Below, one piece after another: positions 1 through 8,259 of a DNA stretch of 40,585 nt (the first letter of the stretch is position 1; each line of letters begins with the position of its first letter). Source of the DNA: Microbacterium sp. CPCC 204701 (GTDB lineage: Bacteria > Actinomycetota > Actinomycetes > Actinomycetales > Microbacteriaceae); contig NZ_RRYE01000006.1 of the NCBI RefSeq assembly GCF_004010105.1, positions 1 to 40,585 on the forward strand, in the 5' to 3' direction. The position numbers and the translations under genes are program-made. The notes beneath the pieces were generated by a model. The model was not told the DNA's origin. It ran no database searches and saw nothing but the letters and a program-made list of their open reading frames with translations.

Positions 1-424
1 CGGCTGCGACGCCGACCGCGGCGCACGCGAGGGCGCCGTGCACCAGCGTCGCGGCGAACGGCACCCACCGGCCGGCGGGCGTGGCCGCGGCCAGCTCCGC
101 CCTGCCCGTCTCCTCTTCGGCCCTGGTGTGGCGCACGGCGAGGAAGGAGGCCATGAGCGCGGCGAGCATCGCGAGGAACGGCAGCACGAGGAACACGATG
201 AATGCGCCCTGGTCGGTCCCCGACGGCAGGCCTCGGAAGAGCAGGATCACGGGATTGGCGATCGCCAGCGAGAGCAGCGAGGTCCGCTCCTCGAGCGTCC
301 CGAAGTTCTCGGTGACCCCCACGCTCGACCCGTAGGTGAGCAGGAGCATCGAGAGCGTCCAGACAGTGAGCTGCACCGCGTCCCGCCGCGTCCGCAGCCG
401 CAGCAGTGCTCCGAACCCGTTCAT
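1..424 (-). CDS. ABC transporter permease, antibiotic-exporter type (partial, runs off the left edge)
   Basis: The first 141 codons of an integral membrane protein are present; the 3' part lies outside the window. Translation shows a short basic N-terminus, a hydrophobic segment around residues 19-36, another around 74-98, and a third beginning near residue 120. Between the second and third lies RHTRAEEETGRAEL, a cytoplasmic-loop motif I associate with the 'exporter of polyketide antibiotics' permeases. The ATG overlaps the stop of the upstream ATPase gene (ATGA), so the two are translationally coupled and should form one exporter. The substrate is unknown. The pair appears unrelated to the catabolic genes further right. 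Confidence 0.75.
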   Translation of the reverse strand, partial: MNGFGALLRLRTRRDAVQLTVWTLSMLLLTYGSSVGVTENFGTLEERTSLLSLAIANPVILLFRGLPSGTDQGAFIVFLVLPFLAMLAALMASFLAVRHTRAEEETGRAELAAATPAGRWVPFAATLVHGALACAAVGVAA

Positions 425-1374
425 CGGACGCCTTCGAGCTCGTCGCCGGCGACCTCCACCGAGGCGCGGTCGACGGCCAGTTCGTCTCCGTAGTGGCGGA
501 GGAACAACTCCTCGAGCGAGGGCGGCGCGACGCGCAGGCCGGCGACGTTCCTGCGGCCGAGCTCCGGCAGGATGGATGCCACCGCGTCGCTGTCGACGGT
601 GAACCGCACGCGCCCGTCCTCGGTCACCGCGTCGTGGGCCCCGGCGATGCCGGCGGCGGCCGAGGCATCCGCCCCCTCGAACGAGATCTCGGTGCGCGTG
701 AGGTGGCGCAGCTCGGCGAGCGTGCCCGACTCGACGATCCTCCCGGCGCGGATGATCGACACGCGGTCGCAGAGCTGTTCGACCTCCGACAGGATGTGGC
801 TCGACAGCAGCACGGTGGCGCCGGCAGCGCGCACGCGGGCGACCTCGCGCCGGAACATCACGTCCATGAGCGGGTCGAGCCCGCTCGTCGGCTCGTCGAG
901 GATGTACAGGTCGGCCGGCACCGCGAAGGCGGCGATGAGAGCCACCTTCTGGCGGTTGCCCTTCGAGTACGCGCGGCCCTTCTTGCGCGGGTCGAACTGG
1001 AACGCCTCGATGAGTCGCTGCTTCTCGCCGCGGTAGGCGGCGTCGTGTCTGGACGCTCCTCGCAGCCGGGCCATGAGGTCGATCGCCTCGCCGCCCGACA
1101 GGTTCGGCCAGACGCTGACATCTCCGGGAACGTAGGCGATGCGGCGATGCAGGGCGACGGCGTCGCGCCACGGATCGCCGCCGAAGACGGATGCCTCGCC
1201 CCCGGTCTTGCGTGCGAGCCCCAGGAGCACGCGGATGGTGGTCGACTTGCCGGCGCCATTGGGGCCGAGGAAGCCGTGGACTTTGCCTTCGTCGACGGCG
1301 AGATCGAGTCCGTCGAGGGCGTGGACGCGGCCGTAGTGCTTCGTGAGGCCGCTGGTGCGGATGACAGTGGTCAT
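421..1374 (-). CDS. ABC transporter ATP-binding protein, DrrA/CcmA-like exporter class
   Basis: A 317-residue nucleotide-binding subunit. Visible motifs are a Walker A (GPNGAGKSTT), a signature of the YSKGNRQKVAL kind rather than LSGGQ, and a Walker B (LYILDEPTSGLD), followed by an H-loop region (LLSSHILSEVEQLCDR) and a roughly 100-residue C-terminal extension. The SKGN variant and the extension are typical of ATPases that energise ABC-2 exporters for drugs or polyketides. It is the first gene of a two-gene minus-strand unit with the permease at 1-424. A TANNNT element lies 7 bases before the ATG and no Shine-Dalgarno is evident, so the message may be leaderless. Confidence 0.9.
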   Translation of the reverse strand: MTTVIRTSGLTKHYGRVHALDGLDLAVDEGKVHGFLGPNGAGKSTTIRVLLGLARKTGGEASVFGGDPWRDAVALHRRIAYVPGDVSVWPNLSGGEAIDLMARLRGASRHDAAYRGEKQRLIEAFQFDPRKKGRAYSKGNRQKVALIAAFAVPADLYILDEPTSGLDPLMDVMFRREVARVRAAGATVLLSSHILSEVEQLCDRVSIIRAGRIVESGTLAELRHLTRTEISFEGADASAAAGIAGAHDAVTEDGRVRFTVDSDAVASILPELGRRNVAGLRVAPPSLEELFLRHYGDELAVDRASVEVAGDELEGVR

Positions 1375-1381
1375 GACGGCG

Positions 1382-1410
1382 AGCGTACACCGGATTCACA
1401 ATTTTCTGAA
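1382..1410 (-). promoter_or_regulatory. Putative promoter of the exporter operon, predicted leaderless
   Basis: On the minus strand, TTCAGA (1410-1405), a 17-base spacer and TACGCT (1387-1382) match an actinobacterial -35/-10 arrangement, with four of six -35 matches. The -10 ends 7 bases before the ATG, which would put the transcript start at or next to the start codon. Prediction only. Confidence 0.35.
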
Positions 1411-1534
1411 GACTCTGTCTCACCGAGTGCGTGCTGCGGTACGAACCGCCCGACCGGGACCTGAACAGCAGGGCGCCGAATGATGGCGCAGGCCAACGTG
1501 ATCGCGGTGGGGAGGATCAAACCGCGACCGCCTG

Positions 1535-1597
1535 ATGTATACCCAAGAGCGGCGTTGCGGCGATCAAGTGGCACTTTCCTGCGCTTTATGTATACAC
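1535..1597. promoter_or_regulatory. Two GTATAC-core sites, probable GntR operators
   Basis: ATGTATAC occurs twice, at 1535-1542 and 1588-1595, 53 bases apart. The second lies in the perfect 8-bp palindrome TGTATACA (1589-1596). FCD-class GntR regulators commonly bind TNGTATACNA-like palindromes, and the next gene encodes such a regulator, starting 33 bases after the second site. Autoregulation and control of the downstream prp genes is the natural reading. The spacing of about five helical turns would allow both sites to be occupied on one face. Confidence 0.55.
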
Positions 1598-1628
1598 TGG
1601 GTCGATCGTTACACGCGGAGGTGAGTGG

Positions 1629-2279
1629 ATGCGGGCCAGTGACCGCGCCTACGCGACCCTCCTCGACGAGATCCAGTCGGGCATCCTGCGTCCCGGCGCC
1701 GTGCTCGGCGAGGTCGAGCAGGCGGCCCGGCTGGGCGTCAGCCGCACACCGCTGCGAGAGGCACTCGGCCGCCTCGCGGCAGACGGACTCGTCGCGCAGC
1801 AGTCTCCGCGGGTGACGGTGGTGACCGCCATCGACGCCGACGACATCCGCGAGATCTTCGAGCTGCGCCGGGCCCTCGAGGAGACCGCGGCCCGCCTCGC
1901 CGCCGAGCGGGGCGACGCCGCGGCGTTCGCCGAGCTCGCGTGCGCGTTCGCCGAGGTCGACCTCGACGAACGGGGCGACGGGCGGGACGACTACTACGGC
2001 CTCATCGCGCGGTTCGACGCGACGCTCGATGCCGCCGTCGCGAACGACTACCTCACAGCGGCGCTGCGCACCGTCCGCACCCATCTCGTGCGCGTGCGAC
2101 GACTCGCACGCGACAATCCCGACCGACTCGCGGCATCCGTCGCCGAACATCGGCTCATCGCCTCGGCCATCGCCGCCCGCGACGCCGACCTCGCCGCCCA
2201 CGCGACGCACGTGCACCTGCACAACGCGCTCACGAACATCCTCCGATCCCTCGGCGCTTCGACACGCTCAGCGACCTGA
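1629..2279 (+). CDS. GntR-family transcriptional regulator (FCD type), probable prp operon regulator
   Basis: A 216-residue DNA-binding regulator. Residues 1-65 form a short winged helix-turn-helix with the GntR signature [20 protein letters not shown]. The rest is an all-helical FCD ligand domain in which likely metal or ligand residues can be picked out: Asp in RFDATL, His in AEHRLI and the histidines of HATHVHLHN. The start is supported by GGAG at 1617-1620, eight bases before the ATG. It is the first gene of a plus-strand series, with prpD beginning 10 bases after its stop, and two GTATAC palindromes lie upstream. The ligand is plausibly 2-methylcitrate or a related acid (inference). The last codons are formed by a REP-like repeat. 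Confidence 0.85.
   Translation: MRASDRAYATLLDEIQSGILRPGAVLGEVEQAARLGVSRTPLREALGRLAADGLVAQQSPRVTVVTAIDADDIREIFELRRALEETAARLAAERGDAAAFAELACAFAEVDLDERGDGRDDYYGLIARFDATLDAAVANDYLTAALRTVRTHLVRVRRLARDNPDRLAASVAEHRLIASAIAARDADLAAHATHVHLHNALTNILRSLGASTRSAT
2256..2276. repeat. Single REP-like element at the end of the gntR gene
   Basis: The stretch from 2256 to 2276 contains GCTTCGACACGCTCAG, close to the TTCGACAAGCTCAG core of a short interspersed repeat I recall from many high-GC bacteria, where it normally lies between genes. Here it supplies the last seven or so codons of the regulator. I found no second copy in the window, so the assignment rests on memory of the core. Confidence 0.3.
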
Positions 2280-2289
2280 AAGGCCCGAT

Positions 2290-3816
2290 ATGACCGTCAT
2301 CCACCCACTTCGAGTCCACCGCAGCGATGAGAACCTCGCGCGCGAGGGCCAGCTCGCCTGGCACATCGCCGAGGTCGCCGCCGACCCGGTCGAGGTCGAG
2401 CCAGACGTCGTCGACATGATCATCAACCGCGTCATCGACAACGCGGCGGTGGCCGCGGCATCCGTCACCCGCGCCCCCGTGAGCGCCGCGCGCCAGCAGG
2501 CCCTCGACCACGCCGTGTCGGTCGGCGGCTCGGGTGCCACGGTGTTCGGCTGCGCCCTCGACCGCCGCACCTCGCCCGAGTGGGCGGCGTGGGCGAACGG
2601 CGTCGCGGTGCGCGAGCTCGACTACCACGACACCTTCCTCGCGGCGGACTACTCGCACCCGGGCGACAACATCCCGCCGATCCTCGCGGTGGCGCAGCAC
2701 GTCGGCGCGGACGGGGCGGCGCTCGTGCGAGGGCTCGCGACGGGATACGAGATCCAGATCGACCTGGTGCGCGCCATCTGCCTGCACAAGCACAAGATCG
2801 ACCACGTCGCCCACCTCGGCCCGTCCGCCGCGGCGGGAATCGGGACGCTCCTGAACCTCCCGGTCGAGACGATCTACCAGGCCGTGGGCCAGGCGCTGCA
2901 CACCACGACCGCCACGCGCCAGTCGCGCAAGGGCGAGATCTCGACGTGGAAGGCGCACGCCCCGGCCTTCGCCGGCAAGATGGCCGTCGAGGCGGTGGAC
3001 CGCGCGATGCGCGGCGAGACCTCGCCGAGCCCGATCTACGAGGGTGAGGACGGCGTCGTCGCCTGGATGCTCGACGGGCCCGACGCGTCGTACGACGTGC
3101 CGCTGCCCGCCGCCGGCGAGCCCAAGCGCGGCATCCTCGACTCGTACACCAAGGAGCATTCGGCCGAGTACCAGGCGCAGGCCTGGATCGACCTCGCCCG
3201 CAGGCTGCACGGCGAGCGGCCCGAGGTCGCGGATCCCGCGAACGTCGAATCGATCGTGCTGCACACGTCGCACCACACGCACTACGTGATCGGATCGGGC
3301 GCGAACGACCCGCAGAAGTACGACCCGAACGCGTCGCGCGAGACGCTCGACCACTCGATCCCGTACATCTTCGCGGTCGCACTTCAGGACGGCGGCTGGC
3401 ACCACGTCGACTCGTACGCGCCCGAGCGCGCCGGCCGCGCCGACACGGTGGAGCTGTGGCGCAAGATCACCACCGCCGAGGACGCGGAGTGGACGCGCCG
3501 CTACCACTCGGACGACCCGAACGAGAAGGCGTTCGGCGGCCGCGTCGAGATCCGCCTGGCCGACGGCTCGGTCATCGAGGAAGAGATCGCCGTCGCCGAC
3601 GCCCACCCGCTCGGCGCGCGGCCGTTCGCGCGCGAGGACTACGTCCGCAAGTTCCGCACGCTCGCCGAGGGCGTGCTCGCGACGGACGAGATCGAGCGCT
3701 TCCTCGACCTCGCGCAGCGCCTGCCCGAGCTCACGCCCGAAGAGGTGCAGCAGCTCACGATCGTCGCCGGCTTCGGCGTGCTCGCAGCCGCGCCGGCGCC
3801 GAAGGGCCTCTTCTGA
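2290..3816 (+). CDS. prpD: 2-methylcitrate dehydratase (MmgE/PrpD family)
   Basis: A 508-residue cytoplasmic enzyme that would dehydrate 2-methylcitrate to 2-methyl-cis-aconitate in the methylcitrate cycle. The sequence has the full length and character of the MmgE/PrpD fold, for example the YHDTF and [13 protein letters not shown] stretches near residues 115-135 and [17 protein letters not shown] in the second domain. Identity is made firm by the following prpB and prpC. The ATG at 2290 follows AAAGG (2279-2283); in-frame sequence further upstream overlaps the regulator gene and has no RBS. The order gntR-prpD-prpB-prpC is a common actinobacterial arrangement. Confidence 0.92.
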   Translation: MTVIHPLRVHRSDENLAREGQLAWHIAEVAADPVEVEPDVVDMIINRVIDNAAVAAASVTRAPVSAARQQALDHAVSVGGSGATVFGCALDRRTSPEWAAWANGVAVRELDYHDTFLAADYSHPGDNIPPILAVAQHVGADGAALVRGLATGYEIQIDLVRAICLHKHKIDHVAHLGPSAAAGIGTLLNLPVETIYQAVGQALHTTTATRQSRKGEISTWKAHAPAFAGKMAVEAVDRAMRGETSPSPIYEGEDGVVAWMLDGPDASYDVPLPAAGEPKRGILDSYTKEHSAEYQAQAWIDLARRLHGERPEVADPANVESIVLHTSHHTHYVIGSGANDPQKYDPNASRETLDHSIPYIFAVALQDGGWHHVDSYAPERAGRADTVELWRKITTAEDAEWTRRYHSDDPNEKAFGGRVEIRLADGSVIEEEIAVADAHPLGARPFAREDYVRKFRTLAEGVLATDEIERFLDLAQRLPELTPEEVQQLTIVAGFGVLAAAPAPKGLF

Positions 3817-3940
3817 TGCGCGGTGCCGATCGCGCCAGGGCGCATATCTCAGGCTGGATGCCGTCGGCGGGGCCCGTCGCGGCGGCTCGCTCCGCGTACG
3901 GCCTGAATTGTGCGCACTCGCCGAGAGAGGGAGTCCTCTG

Positions 3941-4843
3941 ATGCTGTACTCCACCGTCCCCGCGCACGAGAAGCGGCGGGCGTTCCGCGAGCGGCTGGCG
4001 AGCGGTGAGCTGCTGCGGCTTCCTGGGGCGTTCAATCCGCTGAGCGCCCGGCTCATCGAGCGCAAGGGTTTCGACGGCGTCTACATCTCGGGGGCGGTGC
4101 TCTCGGCCGACCTCGGCCTGCCCGACATCGGACTGACGACGCTGACCGAGGTCGCCGCCCGAGGCCAGCAGATCGCGCGCATGACCGACCTGCCCGCCAT
4201 CATCGACGCCGACACCGGGTTCGGCGAGCCGATGAACGTCGCACGCACCATCCAGACCCTCGAAGACGCCGGGCTCGCGGGCGCCCACATCGAGGACCAG
4301 ATCAACCCCAAGCGCTGCGGCCACCTCGACGGCAAGGCCGTCGTCGACCAGGACACCGCGATCAAGCGCATCCGTGCGGCCGCCGACGCGCGCCGCGATC
4401 CGAACTTCCTCATCATGGCGCGCACCGACATCCGGGCGGTCGAGGGCATGGATGCCGCGATCGACCGCGCGAAGGCGCTCGTCGACGCGGGGGCCGACGC
4501 CATCTTCCCCGAGGCGATGCGCACCCTCGACGAGTTCGCTGCGGTCCGGGCTGCGGTGGACGTGCCGATCCTGGCGAACATGACCGAGTTCGGCAAGTCC
4601 GACCTGTTCTCGGTCGACCAACTGAGAGACGTCGGCGTCAACCTGGTGATCTGGCCGGTCTCGCTTCTGCGGATCGCGATGGGCGCGGCATCCCGCGCTC
4701 TGGATACGCTCATCGACGAGGGGCACCTCACGTCGAAGCTCGGCGAGATGCAGCACCGCGCCGACCTCTACGACCTGATCGACTACGAGCAGTACAACCA
4801 CTTCGACACGAACGTCTTCAACTTCACGATCCCGAAGGACTGA
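3941..4843 (+). CDS. prpB: Methylisocitrate lyase
   Basis: A 300-residue enzyme of the isocitrate lyase/PEP mutase superfamily that cleaves 2-methylisocitrate to pyruvate and succinate. The catalytic loop KRCGH is at residues 124-128 with the nucleophilic Cys126. The N-terminal LPGAFNPLSARLIERKGF and the DADTGFG metal and substrate-binding loop also fit. The start was set by GGGAG about eight bases upstream; the preceding 124-base gap after prpD shows no convincing promoter or terminator. The stop is separated from the prpC ATG by one base, so the two are co-translated. Confidence 0.94.
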   Translation: MLYSTVPAHEKRRAFRERLASGELLRLPGAFNPLSARLIERKGFDGVYISGAVLSADLGLPDIGLTTLTEVAARGQQIARMTDLPAIIDADTGFGEPMNVARTIQTLEDAGLAGAHIEDQINPKRCGHLDGKAVVDQDTAIKRIRAAADARRDPNFLIMARTDIRAVEGMDAAIDRAKALVDAGADAIFPEAMRTLDEFAAVRAAVDVPILANMTEFGKSDLFSVDQLRDVGVNLVIWPVSLLRIAMGAASRALDTLIDEGHLTSKLGEMQHRADLYDLIDYEQYNHFDTNVFNFTIPKD

Positions 4844-4844
4844 C

Positions 4845-6035
4845 ATGACCGAGCCCGATATCAAGAAGGGACTGGCCGGCGTCGTCGTCGACTACACGGC
4901 GATCTCGAAGGTCAACCCCGACACGAACTCGCTGCTGTACCGCGGCTACCCGGTGCAGGAGCTCGCGGCGACGCAGCCGTTCGAGGCCGTCGCGTACCTG
5001 CTGTGGAACGGCGAGCTGCCCACCGAGGTGCAGCTCGCACAGCTGCGGGCGACCGAGCGGTCGTACCGCGCGCTCCCTGCCGACATCCGCGCGGCGATCG
5101 ACCTCGTGCCGCTCGACGCCCACCCGATGGACGAGGTCCGCACCGCCGTGAGCCTCATCGGCGCGCGCGATCTCGCAGGTACCGGCTCGGTGCTCGACGC
5201 CAGCGGCAGCGCCGACGAGAACCTGTCTCGCAGCATCCGTCTGTTCGCGGTCCTCCCCGCGATCGTGGCGTACGGTCAGCGCCGCCGCCGCGGGCTGCAG
5301 CCGGTCGCGCCGCGCGACGACCTCGACTACGCGGCGAACCTCCTCTGGATGACCTTCGGCGAGGAATCCGGCGAGGTCGTCGTCGACGCCTTCAACCGCT
5401 CGATGATCCTCTACGCCGAGCACTCGTTCAACGCCTCCACGTTCACCGGCCGCGTCATCGCGTCGACCCTGAGCGACCTGTACTCGTCCGTCGTCGGTGC
5501 GATCGGCGCGCTCAAGGGGCCCCTGCACGGGGGCGCGAACGAGGCCGTGCTGCACATCTTCGACGAGATCGGATCGGCCGAGAACGTCGGGCCGTGGCTC
5601 GACCAGGCGCTCGCCGAGAAGCGCAAGATCATGGGCTTCGGCCACCGCGTGTACAAGCGCGGCGACTCGCGCGTGCCGACCATGAAGGCAGCGCTCGACG
5701 AGCTGGTGCACCACTTCGACCGCCCCGACGTCGCGGCCCTGTACGACGCGCTCGAGTCGGAGTTCGTCTCGCGCAAGGGGATCTACCCGAACCTCGACTA
5801 CCCCTCGGGTCCGGCGTACAACCTCATCGGCTTCGACACCCTCACCTTCACGCCGCTGTTCGTGGCGGCGCGGGTCACCGGGTGGACGGCGCACATCATG
5901 GAGCAGCTCGCCTCGAACGCCCTGATCCGTCCGCTCTCGGAGTACGACGGGCCGGCCGAGCGCCACATCGACGGCTACGTTCCGGATGCCGCGACCCTGG
6001 CCGCCGCCGAGCGCGCCGAGGAGTCCGCGGGGTGA
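4845..6035 (+). CDS. prpC: 2-methylcitrate synthase / citrate synthase
   Basis: A 396-residue citrate synthase family enzyme expected to condense propionyl-CoA with oxaloacetate. Catalytic signatures are visible: HGGANEAV with the first histidine, GFGHRVYKRGDSR with the second, and NLDYPSGPAYNLIG carrying the aspartate. HSFNASTFTGRVIAST is the typical helix before the active site. The length fits the short bacterial methylcitrate synthases rather than the large hexameric citrate synthases. It starts one base after prpB, and its own stop overlaps the GTG of the thioesterase gene. Confidence 0.92.
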   Translation: MTEPDIKKGLAGVVVDYTAISKVNPDTNSLLYRGYPVQELAATQPFEAVAYLLWNGELPTEVQLAQLRATERSYRALPADIRAAIDLVPLDAHPMDEVRTAVSLIGARDLAGTGSVLDASGSADENLSRSIRLFAVLPAIVAYGQRRRRGLQPVAPRDDLDYAANLLWMTFGEESGEVVVDAFNRSMILYAEHSFNASTFTGRVIASTLSDLYSSVVGAIGALKGPLHGGANEAVLHIFDEIGSAENVGPWLDQALAEKRKIMGFGHRVYKRGDSRVPTMKAALDELVHHFDRPDVAALYDALESEFVSRKGIYPNLDYPSGPAYNLIGFDTLTFTPLFVAARVTGWTAHIMEQLASNALIRPLSEYDGPAERHIDGYVPDAATLAAAERAEESAG

Positions 6036-6487
6036 GCCTCTGGCACGGCGACATCTCCGAGGTCGACTTCGCGGCGATGGCCGGCGGAACCCTGATCGAG
6101 ACCCTCGGCATCGAGATCGTCGAGATCCGCGACGACGCGCTCGTGGGACGGATGCCGGTGGACCGGCGCACCGTGCAGCCCGCAGGAGTCCTGCACGGCG
6201 GCGCCTCGGTCGCGCTGGCCGAGACGCTCGCGTCGTGGGCGGGCTTTCTCGCGATCGACCGTGAGCGGTTCCACGCCGTCGGACAGGAGATCAACGCCAA
6301 CCACATCCGTCCGGTGTCGACGGGGTGGGCCACGGCGACCGCGACGCCGGCGAACATCGGTCGACGCTCCCACGTGTGGGAGATCCGCATCGTCGACGAG
6401 GCGGGCAAGCTCGTGTGCATCTCGCGGTGCACGCTCGCCATCATCGAGCAGCGCAGCACGTACGCCACCCCCGACCAGCGGGGCTGA
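6032..6487 (+). CDS. Hotdog-fold acyl-CoA thioesterase (PaaI/YdiI-like)
   Basis: A 151-residue single hotdog domain. RRTVQPAGVLHGGASVALAE matches the active-site helix of PaaI/YdiI-type thioesterases, in which the glutamate of LAETLAS is the general base. INANHIRPV and IVDEAGKLVCISRCTLAI are the matching later strands. The overall pattern resembles E. coli YdiI (MenI) more than 4HBT-class enzymes. It begins with GTG inside the prpC stop (GTGA). In this position it may release CoA from accumulating propionyl-, methylcitryl- or beta-keto-acyl-CoA species (inference). A menaquinone role cannot be excluded, but no men genes are nearby. Confidence 0.85.
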   Translation: MSLWHGDISEVDFAAMAGGTLIETLGIEIVEIRDDALVGRMPVDRRTVQPAGVLHGGASVALAETLASWAGFLAIDRERFHAVGQEINANHIRPVSTGWATATATPANIGRRSHVWEIRIVDEAGKLVCISRCTLAIIEQRSTYATPDQRG

Positions 6488-6503
6488 ATCGAGGAGATGA
6501 TCC

Positions 6504-7691
6504 ATGGCCACGCGGGAGAAGGTCGTCATCGTCGCGGGGGCACGCACGCCCGTCGGCAGCTTCGGCGGAGTGTTCCGAGACACGGCCGCTCACGAGCTCG
6601 GCGCTGCCGCCGTCGGTGAAGCGCTGCGCCGCGCCGGTCTTGAACCCGATGCGGTCGACGAGGTCGTGATGGGGTGCATCGGCCAGGTGGCCGGTGACGC
6701 GTACAACGCGCGTCGCGTCGCCCTCGCGGCGGGCATGCCGGTTCGCACGCCCGCCTTCACCGTCAACCGGCTCTGCGGCTCGGGGCTGCAGGCGATCTGG
6801 TCGGGTGCGCAGGAGCTGCTCTGGGGCGGTGCCGATGTCGTGGTCGCCGGCGGAGACGAGAACATGACGCGGATGCCGTTCTACGACTTCGACGCGCGGT
6901 TCAACGACAGGCTCGGCAATCGCACGATGGTCGATGGCACCGTGGCAATGCTCACGGATCCGTTCTCAGGTACGCACATGGGCGTCACTGCTGAGAACGT
7001 GGCGGCGAAGTACGGAGTCTCACGCGGCGAGCAGGACGAGTTCGCCGTCGAGAGCCAGCGCCGCGCCGCGACGGATGCCGCCCGTGCGGCGTTCGCGGAA
7101 GAGATCGTCACCGTCACCACGAGCGGACGCAAGCCGATTGACGTGTCGGCCGATGAGCACCCGAAGCCCGGGACGACCCTCGAGGTTCTCGCCGCGCTGC
7201 GCCCCGCCTTCCAGGCGGACGGCTCCGTCACCGCCGGCAACGCGTCGGGCATCAACGACGGCGCCGGCGCGACCGTGCTGATGCGGGAGGCCGACGTGCG
7301 CGAGCGGGGTCTGGCCGGACTCGCCACGATCGAGGCCGTCGCCACCGCGGGCAACGAGCCGGAGCTCATGGGCTACGCGCCGGTCTACGCGCTGTCGCGT
7401 CTGTTCGAGCAGACGGGGTTGACGGCGGCGGATGTCGACGTGGTGGAGCTCAACGAGGCGTTCGCCGCGCAGGCGGTCGCGGTCATCCGCGACGCGGGCC
7501 TGGACGCGGCGAAGGTCAACCCGTACGGCGGGGCGATCGCACTCGGCCACCCCGTCGGCGCGACCGGCGCGATCCTCACAGTGCGCGCGGCGCTTGATCT
7601 TCACCGCCGCGACCTCGAGTACGCGGTGGTCACGATGTGCATCGGCGGGGGCCAGGCGCTCGCGGCGCTGCTGCGCCGGTGGGAGGCATGA
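6504..7691 (+). CDS. Thiolase / acetyl-CoA C-acyltransferase
   Basis: A 395-residue thiolase. The nucleophilic cysteine is Cys91 in [15 protein letters not shown]; the histidine is in [16 protein letters not shown] and the second cysteine in [15 protein letters not shown] near the C-terminus. [11 protein letters not shown] is the usual third motif. The start follows GAGGAG (6491-6496) with 7 bases spacing. Sixteen bases separate it from the thioesterase, so it belongs to the prp unit. A thiolase here could generate propionyl-CoA or acetyl-CoA directly for PrpC, linking beta-oxidation of odd or branched acids to the methylcitrate cycle. Chain specificity cannot be read from sequence. Confidence 0.93.
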   Translation: MATREKVVIVAGARTPVGSFGGVFRDTAAHELGAAAVGEALRRAGLEPDAVDEVVMGCIGQVAGDAYNARRVALAAGMPVRTPAFTVNRLCGSGLQAIWSGAQELLWGGADVVVAGGDENMTRMPFYDFDARFNDRLGNRTMVDGTVAMLTDPFSGTHMGVTAENVAAKYGVSRGEQDEFAVESQRRAATDAARAAFAEEIVTVTTSGRKPIDVSADEHPKPGTTLEVLAALRPAFQADGSVTAGNASGINDGAGATVLMREADVRERGLAGLATIEAVATAGNEPELMGYAPVYALSRLFEQTGLTAADVDVVELNEAFAAQAVAVIRDAGLDAAKVNPYGGAIALGHPVGATGAILTVRAALDLHRRDLEYAVVTMCIGGGQALAALLRRWEA

Positions 7692-8158
7692 GCAGCCAGC
7701 GCCGCGGACGTTCGATCGCGATGACCGACGCTGAGCTCGACGAGTTCCTGGCGTCTGCGCGAACGACGCGGGTGGCGACGGTGGATTCCGCCGGGCGACC
7801 CCACGTGACACCGCTGTGGTTCGTGTGGCAGGCGGGGGAGCTCTGGCTCAACTCGCTGACGCGCAGCAGCCGCTGGGCGCACATCACGCGACGCCCCGAC
7901 GTCGCGGCGGTCGTCGACGCCGGCGATCGATACGAGGAGTTGCGCGGCGTGGAGCTGCGCGGTCGCGTCCGCGTCGTCGGAGAGGTCCCGCGCGGCCGTG
8001 TGCGGAACGCGGAGCTGGATGCTGTGGAGGAGATGTTCGCGGCGAAGTACCGGCCGGGTCGGGTGTTCGAGCCCGACGGGCGTCACGCGTGGCTTGCACT
8101 GACGCCGGTCGACATCGTGTCGTGGGACTTCCGCAAGCTCCGCCCGCCCGAGCACTGA
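7688..8158 (+). CDS. PPOX-class (pyridoxamine 5'-phosphate oxidase-like) flavin or F420 protein
   Basis: A 156-residue split-beta-barrel protein. TRVATVDSAGRPHVTPLWFVW followed by LWLNSLTRSSRWAHI and ELRGRVRVVGE are the conserved strands of the PPOX/F420-binding family, whose members include F420-dependent reductases, heme-degrading enzymes and general flavin reductases. The ATG at 7688 overlaps the thiolase stop (ATGA) and follows GGGAGG, so I reject an in-frame upstream start within the thiolase. It is the last gene of the prp unit. Whether the cofactor is FMN or F420 is not decided by the sequence. Confidence 0.8.
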   Translation: MSSQRRGRSIAMTDAELDEFLASARTTRVATVDSAGRPHVTPLWFVWQAGELWLNSLTRSSRWAHITRRPDVAAVVDAGDRYEELRGVELRGRVRVVGEVPRGRVRNAELDAVEEMFAAKYRPGRVFEPDGRHAWLALTPVDIVSWDFRKLRPPEH

Positions 8159-8196
8159 CGGCGTCGCTAGGTACCGGGCCGGATCTCGTCGGTGGA

Positions 8197-8225
8197 TTGA
8201 TCGGCGCATAATTCATGCGTATGAT
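8197..8225 (+). promoter_or_regulatory. Putative promoter of the first ABC transporter operon
   Basis: TTGATC (8197-8202), a 17-base spacer and TATGAT (8220-8225) form a good sigma70/SigA-type promoter in a 101-base gap. It lies 34 bases before the start at 8260, and the spacer and -10 are AT-rich compared with their surroundings. It rules out the in-frame ATG at 8215 as a start, since that codon would sit in the promoter. Confidence 0.6.
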
Positions 8226-8259
8226 CACAACCATTACATCGACGAAGATGGAGGCACTC

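Noticed and set aside
3817-3940. Promoter or riboswitch between prpD and prpB
   Set aside because: Only a 4-5 bp GC stem near 3832-3843 is visible, and no convincing -35/-10 pair or conserved RNA fold.
2230-4065. Long minus-strand open frame opposite prpD
   Set aside because: It is Arg/Val/Asp-rich with no recognisable domain and lies opposite a clear prpD gene; long antisense frames are expected at this GC content.
8215-8259. Upstream start for the first ABC binding protein
   Set aside because: It would lie over the -10 element and would put 15 residues before the signal peptide; GGAGG supports 8260.
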